Below, one piece after another: positions 54,701-64,000 of a DNA stretch of 64,000 nt (the stretch's first letter is position 1; every line of letters begins with the position of its first letter). The notes below the pieces were generated by a model. The model was not told the origin of the DNA and made no database searches. It saw only the letters and a list, made by a program, of their open reading frames with translations. The DNA lies in NCBI RefSeq assembly GCF_032452875.1, contig NC_083877.1:51013724-51077723 (forward strand), read 5' to 3'. The stretch is from Bos javanicus. Lineage: Eukaryota > Chordata > Mammalia > Artiodactyla > Bovidae. The translations under genes were made by a program, and so were the position numbers.

Positions 54701-55500
54701 ATCAATCACCTCAGATATGCAGATGACACCACTGTTATGGGAGAAAGTGAAGAGGAACTCATAAGCCTCTTGATGAAAGTGAAAGTGGAGAGTGAAAAAG
54801 TTGGCTTAAGGCTCAATATTCAGAAAACTAAGATCATGGCATCTGGTCCCATCACTTCATGGGAAATAGATGGGGAAACAGTGGAAACAGTGTCAGACTT
54901 TATTTTTTGGGGCTCCAAAATCACTGCAGATGGTGACTACAGCCATGAAATTAAAAGACGCTTACTCCTTGGAAGGAAAGTTATGACCAACCTAGACAGC
55001 ATATTCAAAAGCAGAGACATTACTTTGCCAACAAAGGTCTGTCTAGTCAAGGCTATGGTTTTTCCAGTGGTCATGTATGGATGTGAGAGATGGACTGTGA
55101 AGAAGGCTGAGCGCTGAAGAATTGATTCTTTTGAACTGTGGTGTTGGAGAAGACTCTTGAGAGTCCCTTGGACTGCAAGGAGATCCAACCAGTCCATTCT
55201 GAAGGAGATCAGCCCTGGGATTTCTTTGGAAGGAATGATGCTAAAGCTGAAACTCCAGTACTTTGGCCACCTCATGTGAAGAGTTGACTCACTGGAAAAG
55301 ACCCTGATGCTGGGGGGGATTGGGGGCAGGAGGAGAAGTGGATGACAGAGGATGAGATGGCTGGATGGCATCAGTGACTCGATGGATGTGAGTCTGAATG
55401 AACTCTGGGAGTTGGTGATGGACAGGGAGGCCTGGTGTGCTGTGATTCATGGGGTCGCAAAGAGTCAGACATGACTGAGCGACTGAACTGAACTGAACTG
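51706..55500 (+). mobile_element. Nearly full-length BovB LINE with intact endonuclease frame
   Basis: It opens with the GC-rich repeated 5' units (GGCCAGGAGGAGCAACCCC-type, 51710-51790). From 52338 an open frame runs through the whole APE-type endonuclease with its key motifs (GDWNAKVGSQ, WTSPDGQHRNQIDYIL, CGSDHELL) and the linker, until a Bov-A2 at 53508. Beyond that, the RT is broken by a base loss near 54125, a Tyr-to-stop change near 54282, a shift near 54500 and stops near 55116 and 55278. YADDT near 54716 is intact. It is the best-preserved BovB in the window but cannot make RT. Confidence 0.95.
53508..53782 (+). mobile_element. Bov-A2 SINE inside BovB linker
   Basis: A two-monomer Bov-A2 ending in repeated CAG. 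AGAGATCTC is duplicated exactly at 53499-53507 and 53783-53791. The SINE happens to keep an open frame, lengthening the endonuclease frame to 473 codons. Confidence 0.93.
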
Positions 55501-55589
55501 AAGTGAAACATTTGTTTCAGTTATCAATATATCATAAACCTCTTTATGCATTAATATCCAGTCATCAGCAACATTCCTAGTGACTTAAT

Positions 55590-55745
55590 AAAATCCTAAT
55601 ATATGGCTGAACAATACCTGTTTCTTAGATATTTAGATCATTTTCATTGTTTATTATGAACTTCACTGCGATCAATGTCCTTGGAATTGAATCTCTATAA
55701 CTGTACATATAATTAAATCCATCAGATAAATTGCTAGAAGTGGAA
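55590..55745 (-). mobile_element. Old L1 3' fragment, antisense
   Basis: ATTTAGATCATTTTCATTGTT, TTCACTGCGATCAATGTCC and TAAATTGCTAGAAGTGGAA resemble antisense L1M 3' sequence. Confidence 0.5.
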
Positions 55746-56097
55746 GTCAAGTCAGGATATGACTGTTTCTTCAGTGTTTTATTCAAGCTTTGCTTTCCAT
55801 TCTCTCTGCTGTCCTAGGTTACTGAGTGTGTTGGAATAAACTTGCTAACTGATTTCACTATGATTTCTTTTCCTTTGAGTACATTATGTATATTGCTAGA
55901 TAAGCAGTGCTTTTGTTATTTCCTCCTACTGCTGAAAAACCTTTAAAGGCACTTCCTTAACTACTAAATATCATGAGTTGGCCTGATAGTAAAAGCTTTC
56001 CTTAATCTGTCCTCATTCTTTTTAACCACCATTATCAGGTTTCCAAGAGAACCTCGTATTTTACATTCACCCTATCCCTCATTATATTTATTTGGAA

Positions 56098-56300
56098 CAG
56101 TGATTGTCAAAGGTCAGTGTGATTAACTCTTAGGTGAAAAGCCTATTGAAATGTGTGTTTCTGGGCTCCACCCCTAGAAGTTTCATTCAACAGAACTGGA
56201 GAAAACTTAGGAATCTGCAATTTTGACAGGCAGTCTAGGTGACTCTAATGCTGTTGTGCCACTGGTCATATATTGAGACATGCTCATCTGAAACAATATC
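56098..56300. mobile_element. MER5-like hAT relic
   Basis: TTTCTGGGCTCCACCCCTAG, CAGTCTAGGTGACTCTAATG and TTGAGACATGCTCATCTG follow the pattern of MER5-type elements. Diverged. Confidence 0.45.
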
Positions 56301-56439
56301 AGATAATAACCATTTGCATTATTGAGATGTATAGTTAATATGTTAACAAACAAATAGTAAGAATTAAGACTCATTTGCTTATAATTACAAACAAAACCTG
56401 TGATTATTTATTCAATATTTACAATCTGGCATTGTGGGG

Positions 56440-56650
56440 CACAGAAGAGATATTAAGCATGAGCACGCAGAAGCAGCCTTATGTGATGAACAGTGTGATG
56501 TTCAGAGAAAGTGTGATGAGCAGACTGCAAGAACTGGGACAAGAACCTGATTTTACCGTTGACTAATTTTATAAACTTGGGTAGGTCAATTTACTTCTCC
56601 TAACTTCAGTTTTCACCTTTTGTAAAAGAAAAAAATAAAAGCATGTGATA
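56440..56650 (+). mobile_element. MIR SINE, diverged
   Basis: CTTGGGTAGGTCAATTTACTTC and CTTCAGTTTTCACCTTTTGTAAAA fit the MIR core. Confidence 0.5.
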
Positions 56651-57559
56651 AATAATAGCATGAATGATTTTGCTAGATGCTTTTGTAAACAAAATGGGAA
56701 CAGAGAGTAAAGCTCTTCAAAGATATTATTGCTGTTATTGCCCTCAAACTGGTTACAATCTGCTTAGGAAGACAAAGCATAAGCATCTACAAAGAGAAAT
56801 AGAAATGGGACACCTAAGGCAGTGCATAAGGGCTACTATAAGGTATTTCCCAGAAAGATGAGAATTAAAAAACCAAATAAGTATAAAATAAATCAGTTTA
56901 GCTATTTGTCATAGTTCCCTTAGAAAAAGGAATACTTTCCAAGTTGTAAAGAAGCAAAAGTAAGCTCTGGAAATTAAATCTGAATAGGTGTAAAAAGTTG
57001 TAGCCTAATCAGTTACAACTGAAGAAAGCAACTAGTAATAACAGAAAGGGAGATGGTAGTCTTTATGGAATCTAGAGAAGATCCCAAAACATAAGGGTTT
57101 GCCACGATAGGCTTTAATCACCGTCTAAGGAGACGGGGTGGGGAGAGGGCATGGTGTGTGGGGGGGGCACCTGAATAGGTGCATGGCCTGGTACTGGTCT
57201 AGTACCTTGATAGATTCTTATGTAGCACAGTCAGTTGGATAGTTGGATGAACAAATCAGTAAAATCATTCTATTAATTTCTTCTGTACTGATACCTTGTT
57301 TACTAGGACTTAGCCTCTGAAGCTTTGAAGATTACAAAAGAGAATGTATTATTGATTTAACATGAACATCTATGTTGTAAAAACAATAAGGTGACATTTT
57401 GATCAAGATGTAAGTCCCTTGAAGTTTAGTTCCTATGAATTAGTCTTTGTTGGCTGATCAATTCAGAGTGCAGTGAGAAAAATCAAGCTTCTTGAACTTC
57501 AAAGCTAAGAAGTAGATCTGGATCATGGCAGTGATAATAAGAATGAATTCATCCAGTAA

Positions 57560-57740
57560 TTCAAAAGACTAGACTACAAGATTTGGAGTCAAACATACTT
57601 GATTTAGAACCCTGGTCTGCCCCTGCTTCCTCATTTATAAAATGGGATATTACCTACTTCACAGCATTGTTGGAAAGAGTAAATGGGATCGTGTTTGGGA
57701 ATTGCTTACCTTGGTGCCTGGCACTACATCAAGAATATTG
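57560..57740 (+). mobile_element. MIR SINE
   Basis: GACTACAAGATTTGGAGTCA, CTTCCTCATTTATAAAATGG, CACAGCATTGTTGGAAAGAG and TTGGTGCCTGGCACTAC. The middle is partly deleted. Confidence 0.65.
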
Positions 57741-59451
57741 TCTGGGTGGTCTGGAAATCCCCAAAGCAGGAACAGAACAAATTTTGGTTGCATGAATAAC
57801 CTATAATTATCATTGTCATCCTGTAAAGTTTTCTGAGTGCCCTCTGCTCCACCCCAAAGCCTCTTCATCAATAAAGTAACACATGATTAATTGCAGATGA
57901 AGGATATAAGTAATAGGTGTTTTGTATTAAATGTGATTGAGATCAGGGGCCCCAAGATTCTAGGAAAACACTTCAGAACTATTTGGAACTTGGTCTAATT
58001 TTTAAAACAAGTATCAGAAGGTAAAATACTGAAAGGGATAATACAGACTACAGGCACATTAGGCCAGCCCCGTCCAAGGAGGGCTGCCTCTACTCAGTCT
58101 CAGCCAACTGATGCTTTGCAGGAACTTCAGTCTGCTTAACCTTTCAGCTTTCACAGAAAATCTGGCGTCTAGGCTTTAACATGAACATTCCTAACTGTTG
58201 AAGAATGACATATAATTAAGAAAAAAAGTATTTTCAACTACAAATCAAACTGAACTTGTCTGTGAGTCTAATTTGGTTTATGAGCTACCAGGTTGTCATC
58301 AGCACTTTAAAGCCTATGTATGAAATACATGTTAAAATGTGACCTGAGGCATATTAAACATTTTAAGAATTTATTTGAACAAAAATTGATTTGAATCAGG
58401 AAGCATTCAATCTAGCAGATAGAAAGGTACTGTAAAAAATGAAAGACTTTTATAGGCAGAAGGGAGTGAAAACAAGGAAGTTATATTAGGCAAAAGAGCA
58501 TGTTATTATCGCAAAGCTACTTTCCTTTAGGGGACAATAAGAGACAGACCCAATATACAGTTAGGTATATTACCTATCAGGTGCTGATCAGGTGATTCCT
58601 GATTGACTGGTTTAAGTTTCTGTGTCTGAGAGAACTGAAACTATTAAATCTTAGTTTGGTGACAAGAGGCCTAGTATAAGTAACTCCATTTTGGGCCCAT
58701 TGCCTTTCTTTCTTTTTTAAATATACTGTAGGGGCAGGGAGGAAACAAGAGACGGAAAATGTAGAAGGGAGAAGGTTGCCGATATCGTGGCATTCCCACA
58801 TGCAGCTTGACAGGGTGGAGTAGAAGCTGTATTGTAAGGAGACGAGAGAAAAGTTTGGACAATTGAGTTTTTTGGAGCATCTTGAATGTTAGAATAAGAT
58901 ACCATGATTTTAGACAGTGAGGGGAGTAATCACTCCTAGGTTTTGAACATATTAGTGAAATTGATTCTATTCTGGCATTAAGAGTCAATAAACATTTGTT
59001 GGATATATATTTGCTTAACTCTCTGAGGTTCTGTTTTCAAAACCCCTATAACATGTGATTCATTACTATCCTTAGGAATTAAGGAAGATTTAAAATAAAT
59101 AAACAAATACAGTACCATTTGATACAAATACATTAGAATTATGGACATGGTATACTTAATTTTTTTTTTTTTTTTTTAGCCCCTTGACTCTCCCTGTATG
59201 TTTTCTCAGCATGCTGTGCGTGGAGCAGGTTGGGTTTGAATGTCATGGTTATTGAGCAAATGATTTTAAATTTTCTCTAGTGGTAAAGTCAGTGAAAATG
59301 TTACAAAGGAGAAACCTGAGCTATATGTTTAACAATATTTACTCCTTTACATTTGAAAGGAAAGTGATATTTATAACACTCTTCTAAATGCCTTAAGTTG
59401 TAAATACCATTTTCCACTGTTCTCTTTTCCTCAAAAGCGGATTTTCATTTT

Positions 59452-59590
59452 TATTTTATTATTTTTATTTGACTTTGCCAGATCTTAGTCAGAGCATGTG
59501 GCATCTAGTTCCCCAACCAGGGATCAAACCCGGGCCCTTTGCATTGGGAGCTCAGAGTTTTAGCCACTGGACCACCAAGGAAGTCCCCAA
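59452..59590 (-). mobile_element. CHR-type SINE
   Basis: TTTATTTTATTATTTTTATT, TTCCCCAACCAGGGATCAAA and CCACTGGACCACCAAGGAAG. Confidence 0.83.
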
Positions 59591-59759
59591 ATGGATTTTA
59601 CAAGTGTTTTTCTTCTCTGACCCATCTTTTATACAGAAAGCAAAATCCTGACCCAAAAAAGTGTCATAAAATGAATTATTGAAATTCCTTATGGAGGAAA
59701 TAAAATGTGCAAAGATACTGAAGAGGGAAGTGATATGTGTGTCTGAGAAGACAACTGCA

Positions 59760-60150
59760 GTTGAACAGCAGCGTATTGTAGTGATTAGAGCACATGCTTT
59801 GGAGTCAGATTTAACTTTGGGTGCTGACTCTGCCAGGTACCAGCATTGAGATTTTGGTGATTTAAGTTCTTTAAGCTTCCATTTCCTTACTAATAACGAG
59901 CTACTGCACTTAGTCGCTCAGTAGTGTCTGATTCTTTGCGACCCCATTACCCGTAGCCTGCCAAGCTCCTCTGTCCATGGGTATTCTCCAGACAAGAATA
60001 CTGGAGTGGGTTGCCATGCCCTCCTCCAGGGGGTCTTTCCAACCCAGGGATTGCACCCTGGTCTCCCACATTGCAGGCGGATTCTTTACCATCTGAGCCA
60101 CCAGGGAAGCCCAACAACCAGCTACTACTATTACTCTGATTTTTGTCCTT
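59760..60150 (+). mobile_element. MIR SINE split by Bov-tA
   Basis: GTAGTGATTAGAGCACATGC, TTTGGAGTCAGATTTAAC and CTTTAAGCTTCCATTTCCTTAC continue after the SINE (59906-60115) with CTACTACTATTACTCTG. Confidence 0.65.
59906..60115 (-). mobile_element. Bov-tA SINE, full length, in MIR
   Basis: Antisense body ending ATCTGAGCCACCAGGGAAGC. AACGAGCTACT at 59895-59905 and AACCAGCTACT at 60116-60126 are the target duplication with one mismatch. Confidence 0.88.
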
Positions 60151-60480
60151 GCTACTTTTAGAAGATAAAGTAGGAAAAGAGCCATGAAAGATGAATCTGT
60201 CACGGAAAGCAATGGCTAGATCATAAAGGCCTTGCATTTTATCCTGGAGATAAAAGGATATATTTTCAAAAAGGTCACTCTGGCAGCAGTGGTGTCAAAA
60301 AGTCAGGGAATAGGTGATATGAACTGGGGAGACCAGAGCTTGGGCTGTGGGAGTAGAAATAGGTGGAAGGGGTGGAATTTCATACAGTGGAGAATAGAGA
60401 TGACTTGATTGTCTGCTGGAATGGGAGAGAAGTTTAGGTAATTGCATGGATGATGTTGCCTTAATCCAAATAGGGAATTT
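60150..60480 (-). mobile_element. L2-like fragment
   Basis: AAGGCCTTGCATTTTATCCTG, AAGGTCACTCTGGCAGCAGTG and GATGTTGCCTTAATCCAAAT fit antisense L2. Low conservation. Confidence 0.4.
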
Positions 60481-60639
60481 AGAAGGAAAAAAAAAAAACA
60501 GTTTGGGTAGGTTGATGTAGGGGTTTGTTCACTTTGGGACATGCTGAATTTGGTGTGGCCATGTAACGTCAGGAAGGAATTGGCTAGTACATGTTAGATA
60601 TGTAAAAAACACCTAAGATTTTACAATGCTTGCTCTAAT

Positions 60640-60790
60640 GCCTTGCAATATTCTCAATGGCTTACCTCTATTAATTTATTTAACTCCCTACCTTCAAAGG
60701 TAGGTATTACTACTCCTACTATTCCTAATGTAAACATTAGGAAATTAGGGTACAGATGCCTCAACTTATTCAAGGTTGCCGTACTGGCGA
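60640..60790 (-). mobile_element. MIR SINE fragment
   Basis: AAAGGTAGGTATTACTACTC, AGGAAATTAGGGTACAGATG and CTTATTCAAGGTTGCCGTAC fit antisense MIR. Confidence 0.55.
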
Positions 60791-60876
60791 ACGATGCAAC
60801 TAGGTTACATCGGGCTGGTACATAGGGCTGGTGCTTGGGGCACAGGTGTAGGAAAAGTGCTGACTATGTGCTAGGT

Positions 60877-61144
60877 TGGAGAAGGCTTGGCACCCCACTC
60901 CAGCACTCTTGCCTGGAAAATCCCATGGACAGAGGAGCCTGGTGGGCCGCAGTCCATAGGGTCGCTAAGAGTCGGACACGACTGAAAGACTTCCCTTTCA
61001 CTTTTCACTTTCATGCATTGGAGAAGGAAATGGCAACCCACTCCAGTGTTTTTGCCTGAAGAATGCCAGGGATGGGAGAGCCTCGTGGGCTGCCGTCTAT
61101 GGGGTCACACAGAGTCGGACATGACTGAAGCGACTTAGCTTAGC
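60877..61144 (+). mobile_element. Bov-A2 SINE, full length
   Basis: Two monomers (TGGAGAAGGCTTGGCACCCC ... GAAGCGACTTAGCTTAGC). An exact 11-base duplication, ATGTGCTAGGT, lies at 60866-60876 and 61145-61155. Confidence 0.93.
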
Positions 61145-61363
61145 ATGTGCTAGGTAGTGGGATAGGATTCAGAACAATACAGATCCAGGCTTTGTTTTCA
61201 TGGAGTTTACAGCCTAGTGAGTCATAGACATTGGAGGTAGTAAAAAATAGTCATGCACATGAAGAATGAGAAAATATGAAAGCCAAAGATAAAATCCTGA
61301 GGAACATCAATATAATATCTAAAGGATAAAGAGAAGAAGAAACCCTAGGGAAGATATGCAGAA

Positions 61364-61601
61364 AAGTGAAAGGGAAAGTGTTAGTTGCTCAGTTGTGTCC
61401 AACTCTTTGCAACCTCATGGACTGTAGCCCACAAGGCTCCTCTGTTCATGGAATTCTCCAGGAAAGAGTACTGGAGTGGGTAGCCATTCCCTTTTCTGGA
61501 TAGCCATTCTTTTCTCCAAGGGATCTTCCTGACCCAGGGATCAAACCTGGGTCTCCTGCATTGCAGGCAGATTCTTTACTGTCTGAGCCACCAGGGAAGC
61601 C
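61364..61601 (-). mobile_element. Bov-tA SINE with internal duplication
   Basis: Antisense, with a GTGAAAGGGAAAGTGTTAGT tail end and CACCAGGGAAGCC head end. AAGATATGCAGAA (61351) and AAGAGATGCAGAA (61602) flank it. TAGCCATTC occurs twice at 61482-61510, a small local duplication. Confidence 0.88.
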
Positions 61602-62005
61602 AAGAGATGCAGAAGTCACAGTTAAAAGTAAGGAGGAAAATCAGGGGTGAGCACGGCCTTGGGAAACATTGGAAGGGGGAATTTTGAGGAGAGAATGTTA
61701 ATTGACCAAAAAGCCTAGTTAGATGAGTTAAAGTGTGTAGTGGCATTGGTAACTAACAGATCTTTGATGGCCCCAGCAAGGGTAGCTTCCTGGGGCTGAT
61801 GGGGATGGAAGCAAACTGTAGTGGATTGAGGTGAAATTTGAAAGCAGGACCAGAAGTGAGAGAGACTGGAGTGAGATGGGTTAAAAGTCCAGTAAACGAG
61901 AGAAAATGTGTGAATTGGAGTGACAGTAGTAGGTAGGGAAGGATTTAAGGCACAAGAAAAACATTTTTAGGGACGAATTAATAGTTGAATTAATAGAATT
62001 AATAG

Positions 62006-62070
62006 CCTGGTGGGCTGCCGTCTATGGGGTCACACAGAGTCGGACACAACCGAAGCGACTTAGCAGCAGC
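62006..62070 (+). mobile_element. Bov-A2 SINE, 5'-truncated to 65 bases
   Basis: Only the last part remains: CCTGGTGGGCTGCCGTCTAT to CTTAGCAGCAGC. AATAG is duplicated at 62001-62005 and 62071-62075. Confidence 0.85.
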
Positions 62071-62245
62071 AATAGATGGTGACTGGTTATGAGTAGACAA
62101 GGGAAGAAGAGTCAGATAATTTCATTCCCCATCCCAGGCTACTGAGAGTGTTGGTGCCATTATCAGAGATAAGTTAAACATACTTAGTTTGTCATGACAG
62201 TGAGACATGCAGCATGCATGTCTTTAGTTGGAGTTGGAAAATTTT

Positions 62246-62259
62246 AAATGTAATTGTTG
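62246..62259. repeat. Left target-site duplication of ISCU retrocopy
   Basis: AAATGTAATTGTTG here is repeated exactly at 63247-63260, directly after the poly(A) tract, bracketing the ISCU retrocopy. Confidence 0.92.
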
Positions 62260-63246
62260 GGCAAGCCCGCAAGATGGCGGCGGCTGGAGCGGGCCGTCTG
62301 AGGCGGGCGGCGTCGGCCCTGTTGCTCCGGGGGCCCCGCGCCTGCCCGCCCGGGAGCTCTCAGCTCCCGCTCGGCTCTGTCACAAAAAGGTTGTTGATCA
62401 TTATGAAAATCCCCGAAACGTGGGGTCCCTTGACAAGACATCTAAAAATGTTGGGACTGGATTGGTGGGGGCTCCAGCGTGTGGTGATGTCATGAAATTA
62501 CAGATTCAAGTGGATGAAAAGGGGAAGATCGTGGATGCCAGGTTTAAAACATTTGGCTGTGGTTCTGCCAACGCCTCCAGCTCGTTAGCCACCGAATGGG
62601 TAAAGGGGAAGACGGTGGAGGAAGCCTTGACCATCAAAAACACAGACATCGCCAAGGAGCTGTGCCTCCCGCCTGTGAAACTCCACTGCTCCATGCTGGC
62701 TGAAGACGCCATCAAGGCCGCCCTGGCTGATTACAAACTGAAACAAGAACCCAAAACAGGAGAGGCCGAGAAGAAATGAGCGCCTGGTGATGGATGCCTC
62801 AAAGGGCCCACAGGCTGCCAGCGCCCCCACCCACGCAGTCACATGGGTGTTCAGAAGCCCTCGCACTACAATAAAAGCGCTCTGAGATCACACAACCTTT
62901 GCTGCTCACGTTGCGAATCTAACTCAAGCAAAATACACAGCCTAGTTGTTCTGAACCCTGGGGTTTCCTGCAGCTCACTTTCATCGCCTTAACCTCGTGT
63001 GTGTCTATACCTCGCGTGTGTCTATTTCGATTTATGTGTATGACCCCAAAACTGAAATTAGCGAAGTCTCAGGTTTGGGTAGTCGTGAAGTGCACAATAT
63101 CTAATTCTACCTGAATCTTTTGGGGGAAGATTACCAATAGAAAGCCTTGGTAAGATTATTTGGTAGGACCAAATAAAGTACACGTATTGTACATAAAACA
63201 GATTTTGCATCTATATAATAAAGCAATGTTGTAAGACGGAAAAAAA
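62260..63246 (+). pseudogene. ISCU: ISCU processed retrocopy
   Basis: This is an intronless cDNA copy of ISCU, the mitochondrial scaffold on which NFS1/frataxin-dependent iron-sulfur clusters are built. It contains a short 5' leader, the ATG at 62274, the full coding region to TGA at 62777-62779, a 3' UTR with two AATAAA signals (near 62870 and 63218), and a short poly(A) at about 63240. A 14-base direct repeat, AAATGTAATTGTTG, flanks it at 62246-62259 and 63247-63260, the signature of L1-mediated retroposition. A two-base insertion near 62335-62341 throws the leader out of frame with the rest. Downstream, the mature domain is open and keeps the three ligand cysteines (PACGD, FGCGSA, LHCSM) and the LPPVK chaperone motif. 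Beyond the second Cys, GSAN replaces the usual GSAI. It is probably non-functional, but see findings. Confidence 0.93.
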
Positions 63247-63260
63247 AAATGTAATTGTTG
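63247..63260. repeat. Right target-site duplication of ISCU retrocopy
   Basis: This is an exact copy of 62246-62259. Its first A residues merge with the poly(A) tail. Confidence 0.92.
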
Positions 63261-63459
63261 AAATGTTTGCTAGGATTGGCTTTAAGTTGTGCAAGCAGCA
63301 TTTTCCGGCGGTATTACTTATGTAATATACTGTGTACAGCCATGTACTTCCTAGCTGAATTCCTCATTATTAAAATTTGGGATAACTTTCATTTATACTG
63401 ATAGTATCAAAGCTGGATGTTGTCATTAAGGAAATAATACTGTTAATCACTGCTTTTGA

Positions 63460-63640
63460 ATGGAAGAACCATGATACTTATTTTTATTTAAACACTTACA
63501 TAGTAATAGCCAGACACTATTATAATCACTTTACAAATGTTAAATAATTTAAACTTAATCATTCTCATAAAAAAAAAGAAAAGTTGAGGTTAGAAAAGGT
63601 AGTAAGTTAAATGTCAAATAAAACAGTGGTTCAAACTTGT
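63460..63640 (-). mobile_element. MIR SINE, diverged
   Basis: TAGCCAGACACTATTATAATC, ACTTTACAAATGTTAAATAAT and TTGAGGTTAGAAAAGGTAGTAAG fit antisense MIR. Confidence 0.5.
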
Positions 63641-64000
63641 AACATTGAATCCCTTTCATTATGATACTGATATGTGATCAATTTGTTTTTAAGTGAAAAG
63701 AAATACAATCTTAAACATAATTCTTGATGACCACCTTGATAATACAAAACGTATTTTTACCCAGTTGAAATTAAAAAGAAAACACCATTTACCTCTACCA
63801 CTGAAATTAACTATAAAAGTTGCTGCACAACTAAACATGCCACAAGATAGTATAACAGCTAAAAAATCAAAACATTTGCAGACAGCACCACCAGAAGAAA
63901 ATACAAGCACAGGTATATGCAATGTAATATTTCCATGTAACTCATCTTTCCTAAGATTGGATCTTTTAAGAAAAAGAAAAAAAAATCATGAGATTCTGCC

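Larger units (their letters stand above)
41840..62245. other. Intergenic DNA right of MINDY2
   Basis: Outside the repeats listed, no exon of a known gene is recognisable. A CCAAT motif at 42248-42252 and an A-tract at about 42219-42234 lie just beyond the CpG island. In 43530-44271, 47016-48149, 51160-51705, 56660-57560 and 57740-59450 I can name nothing. Stretch 58680-58990 may be faint L2. A G-rich run lies at about 57122-57170. In the mammals I know of, ADAM10 lies next on this side in divergent orientation, but nothing of it is seen here. Confidence 0.6.

Noticed and set aside
62214..62495. ISCU reading frame from its native ATG
   Set aside because: After the native start, the frame is shifted by the two-base insertion and translates the conserved region out of frame.
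63261..64000. First exon of ADAM10 at the right edge
   Set aside because: From mammalian gene order ADAM10 might lie beyond, but there is no CpG island, signal peptide coding or matching sequence inside the window.

Overview
This is nuclear DNA from a ruminant, most likely cattle (Bos taurus) or a close bovine relative. The evidence is the density of BovB (RTE-type) LINEs, Bov-A2 and Bov-tA SINEs and cetartiodactyl tRNA-Glu (CHR-type) SINEs, together with mammalian L1, L2, MIR and hAT relics. There is no bacterial, phage or CRISPR content.

The one split protein-coding gene I can support is MINDY2 (FAM63B), a Lys48-ubiquitin-selective deubiquitinase, read right to left on the minus strand. 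Its CpG-island promoter and first exon lie at about 40.6-41.9 kb. Exons 2, 3 and 4 are at 22934-22877, 11871-11807 and 5279-5121. All four join in frame with GT/AG splice sites to give 374 codons. The catalytic Gln/Cys pair is in exon 1. The remaining exons, including the catalytic His, lie beyond the left edge. A 15-codon upstream ORF with a strong start context precedes the main start.

Region by region. 1-5.1 kb is the start of intron 4, with a 5'-cut BovB and L2/L1 pieces. 5.3-11.8 kb (intron 3) holds a SINE/BovB chimera, a BovB 3' end carrying a SINE, and a 221-bp tandem duplication. 11.9-22.9 kb (intron 2) contains a long L2 split by four later insertions. 22.9-40.6 kb (intron 1) has a perfect 21-bp hairpin close to exon 2, an L1 ORF2 relic with nested SINEs, and a nearly full-length BovB. 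42-62 kb is intergenic, with two more large BovB copies (48.5-50.7 kb minus, 51.7-55.5 kb plus), an internally deleted BovB and many SINEs. 62.2-63.3 kb is a processed ISCU retrocopy with a poly(A) tail and target-site duplications.

The genes do not form an operon or pathway: MINDY2 acts in ubiquitin signalling, and the ISCU copy is a retrotransposed cDNA of an iron-sulfur scaffold gene. I found no convincing undescribed biological system. The points most worth a second look are the ISCU retrocopy, whose mature domain is still open, the MINDY2 upstream ORF, the intron hairpin, an unassigned 148-bp retroposon inside a BovB, and several chimeric or internally deleted BovB derivatives. Repeat families were recognised by eye, so most repeat boundaries are accurate only to about 5-30 bases unless target-site duplications are given.
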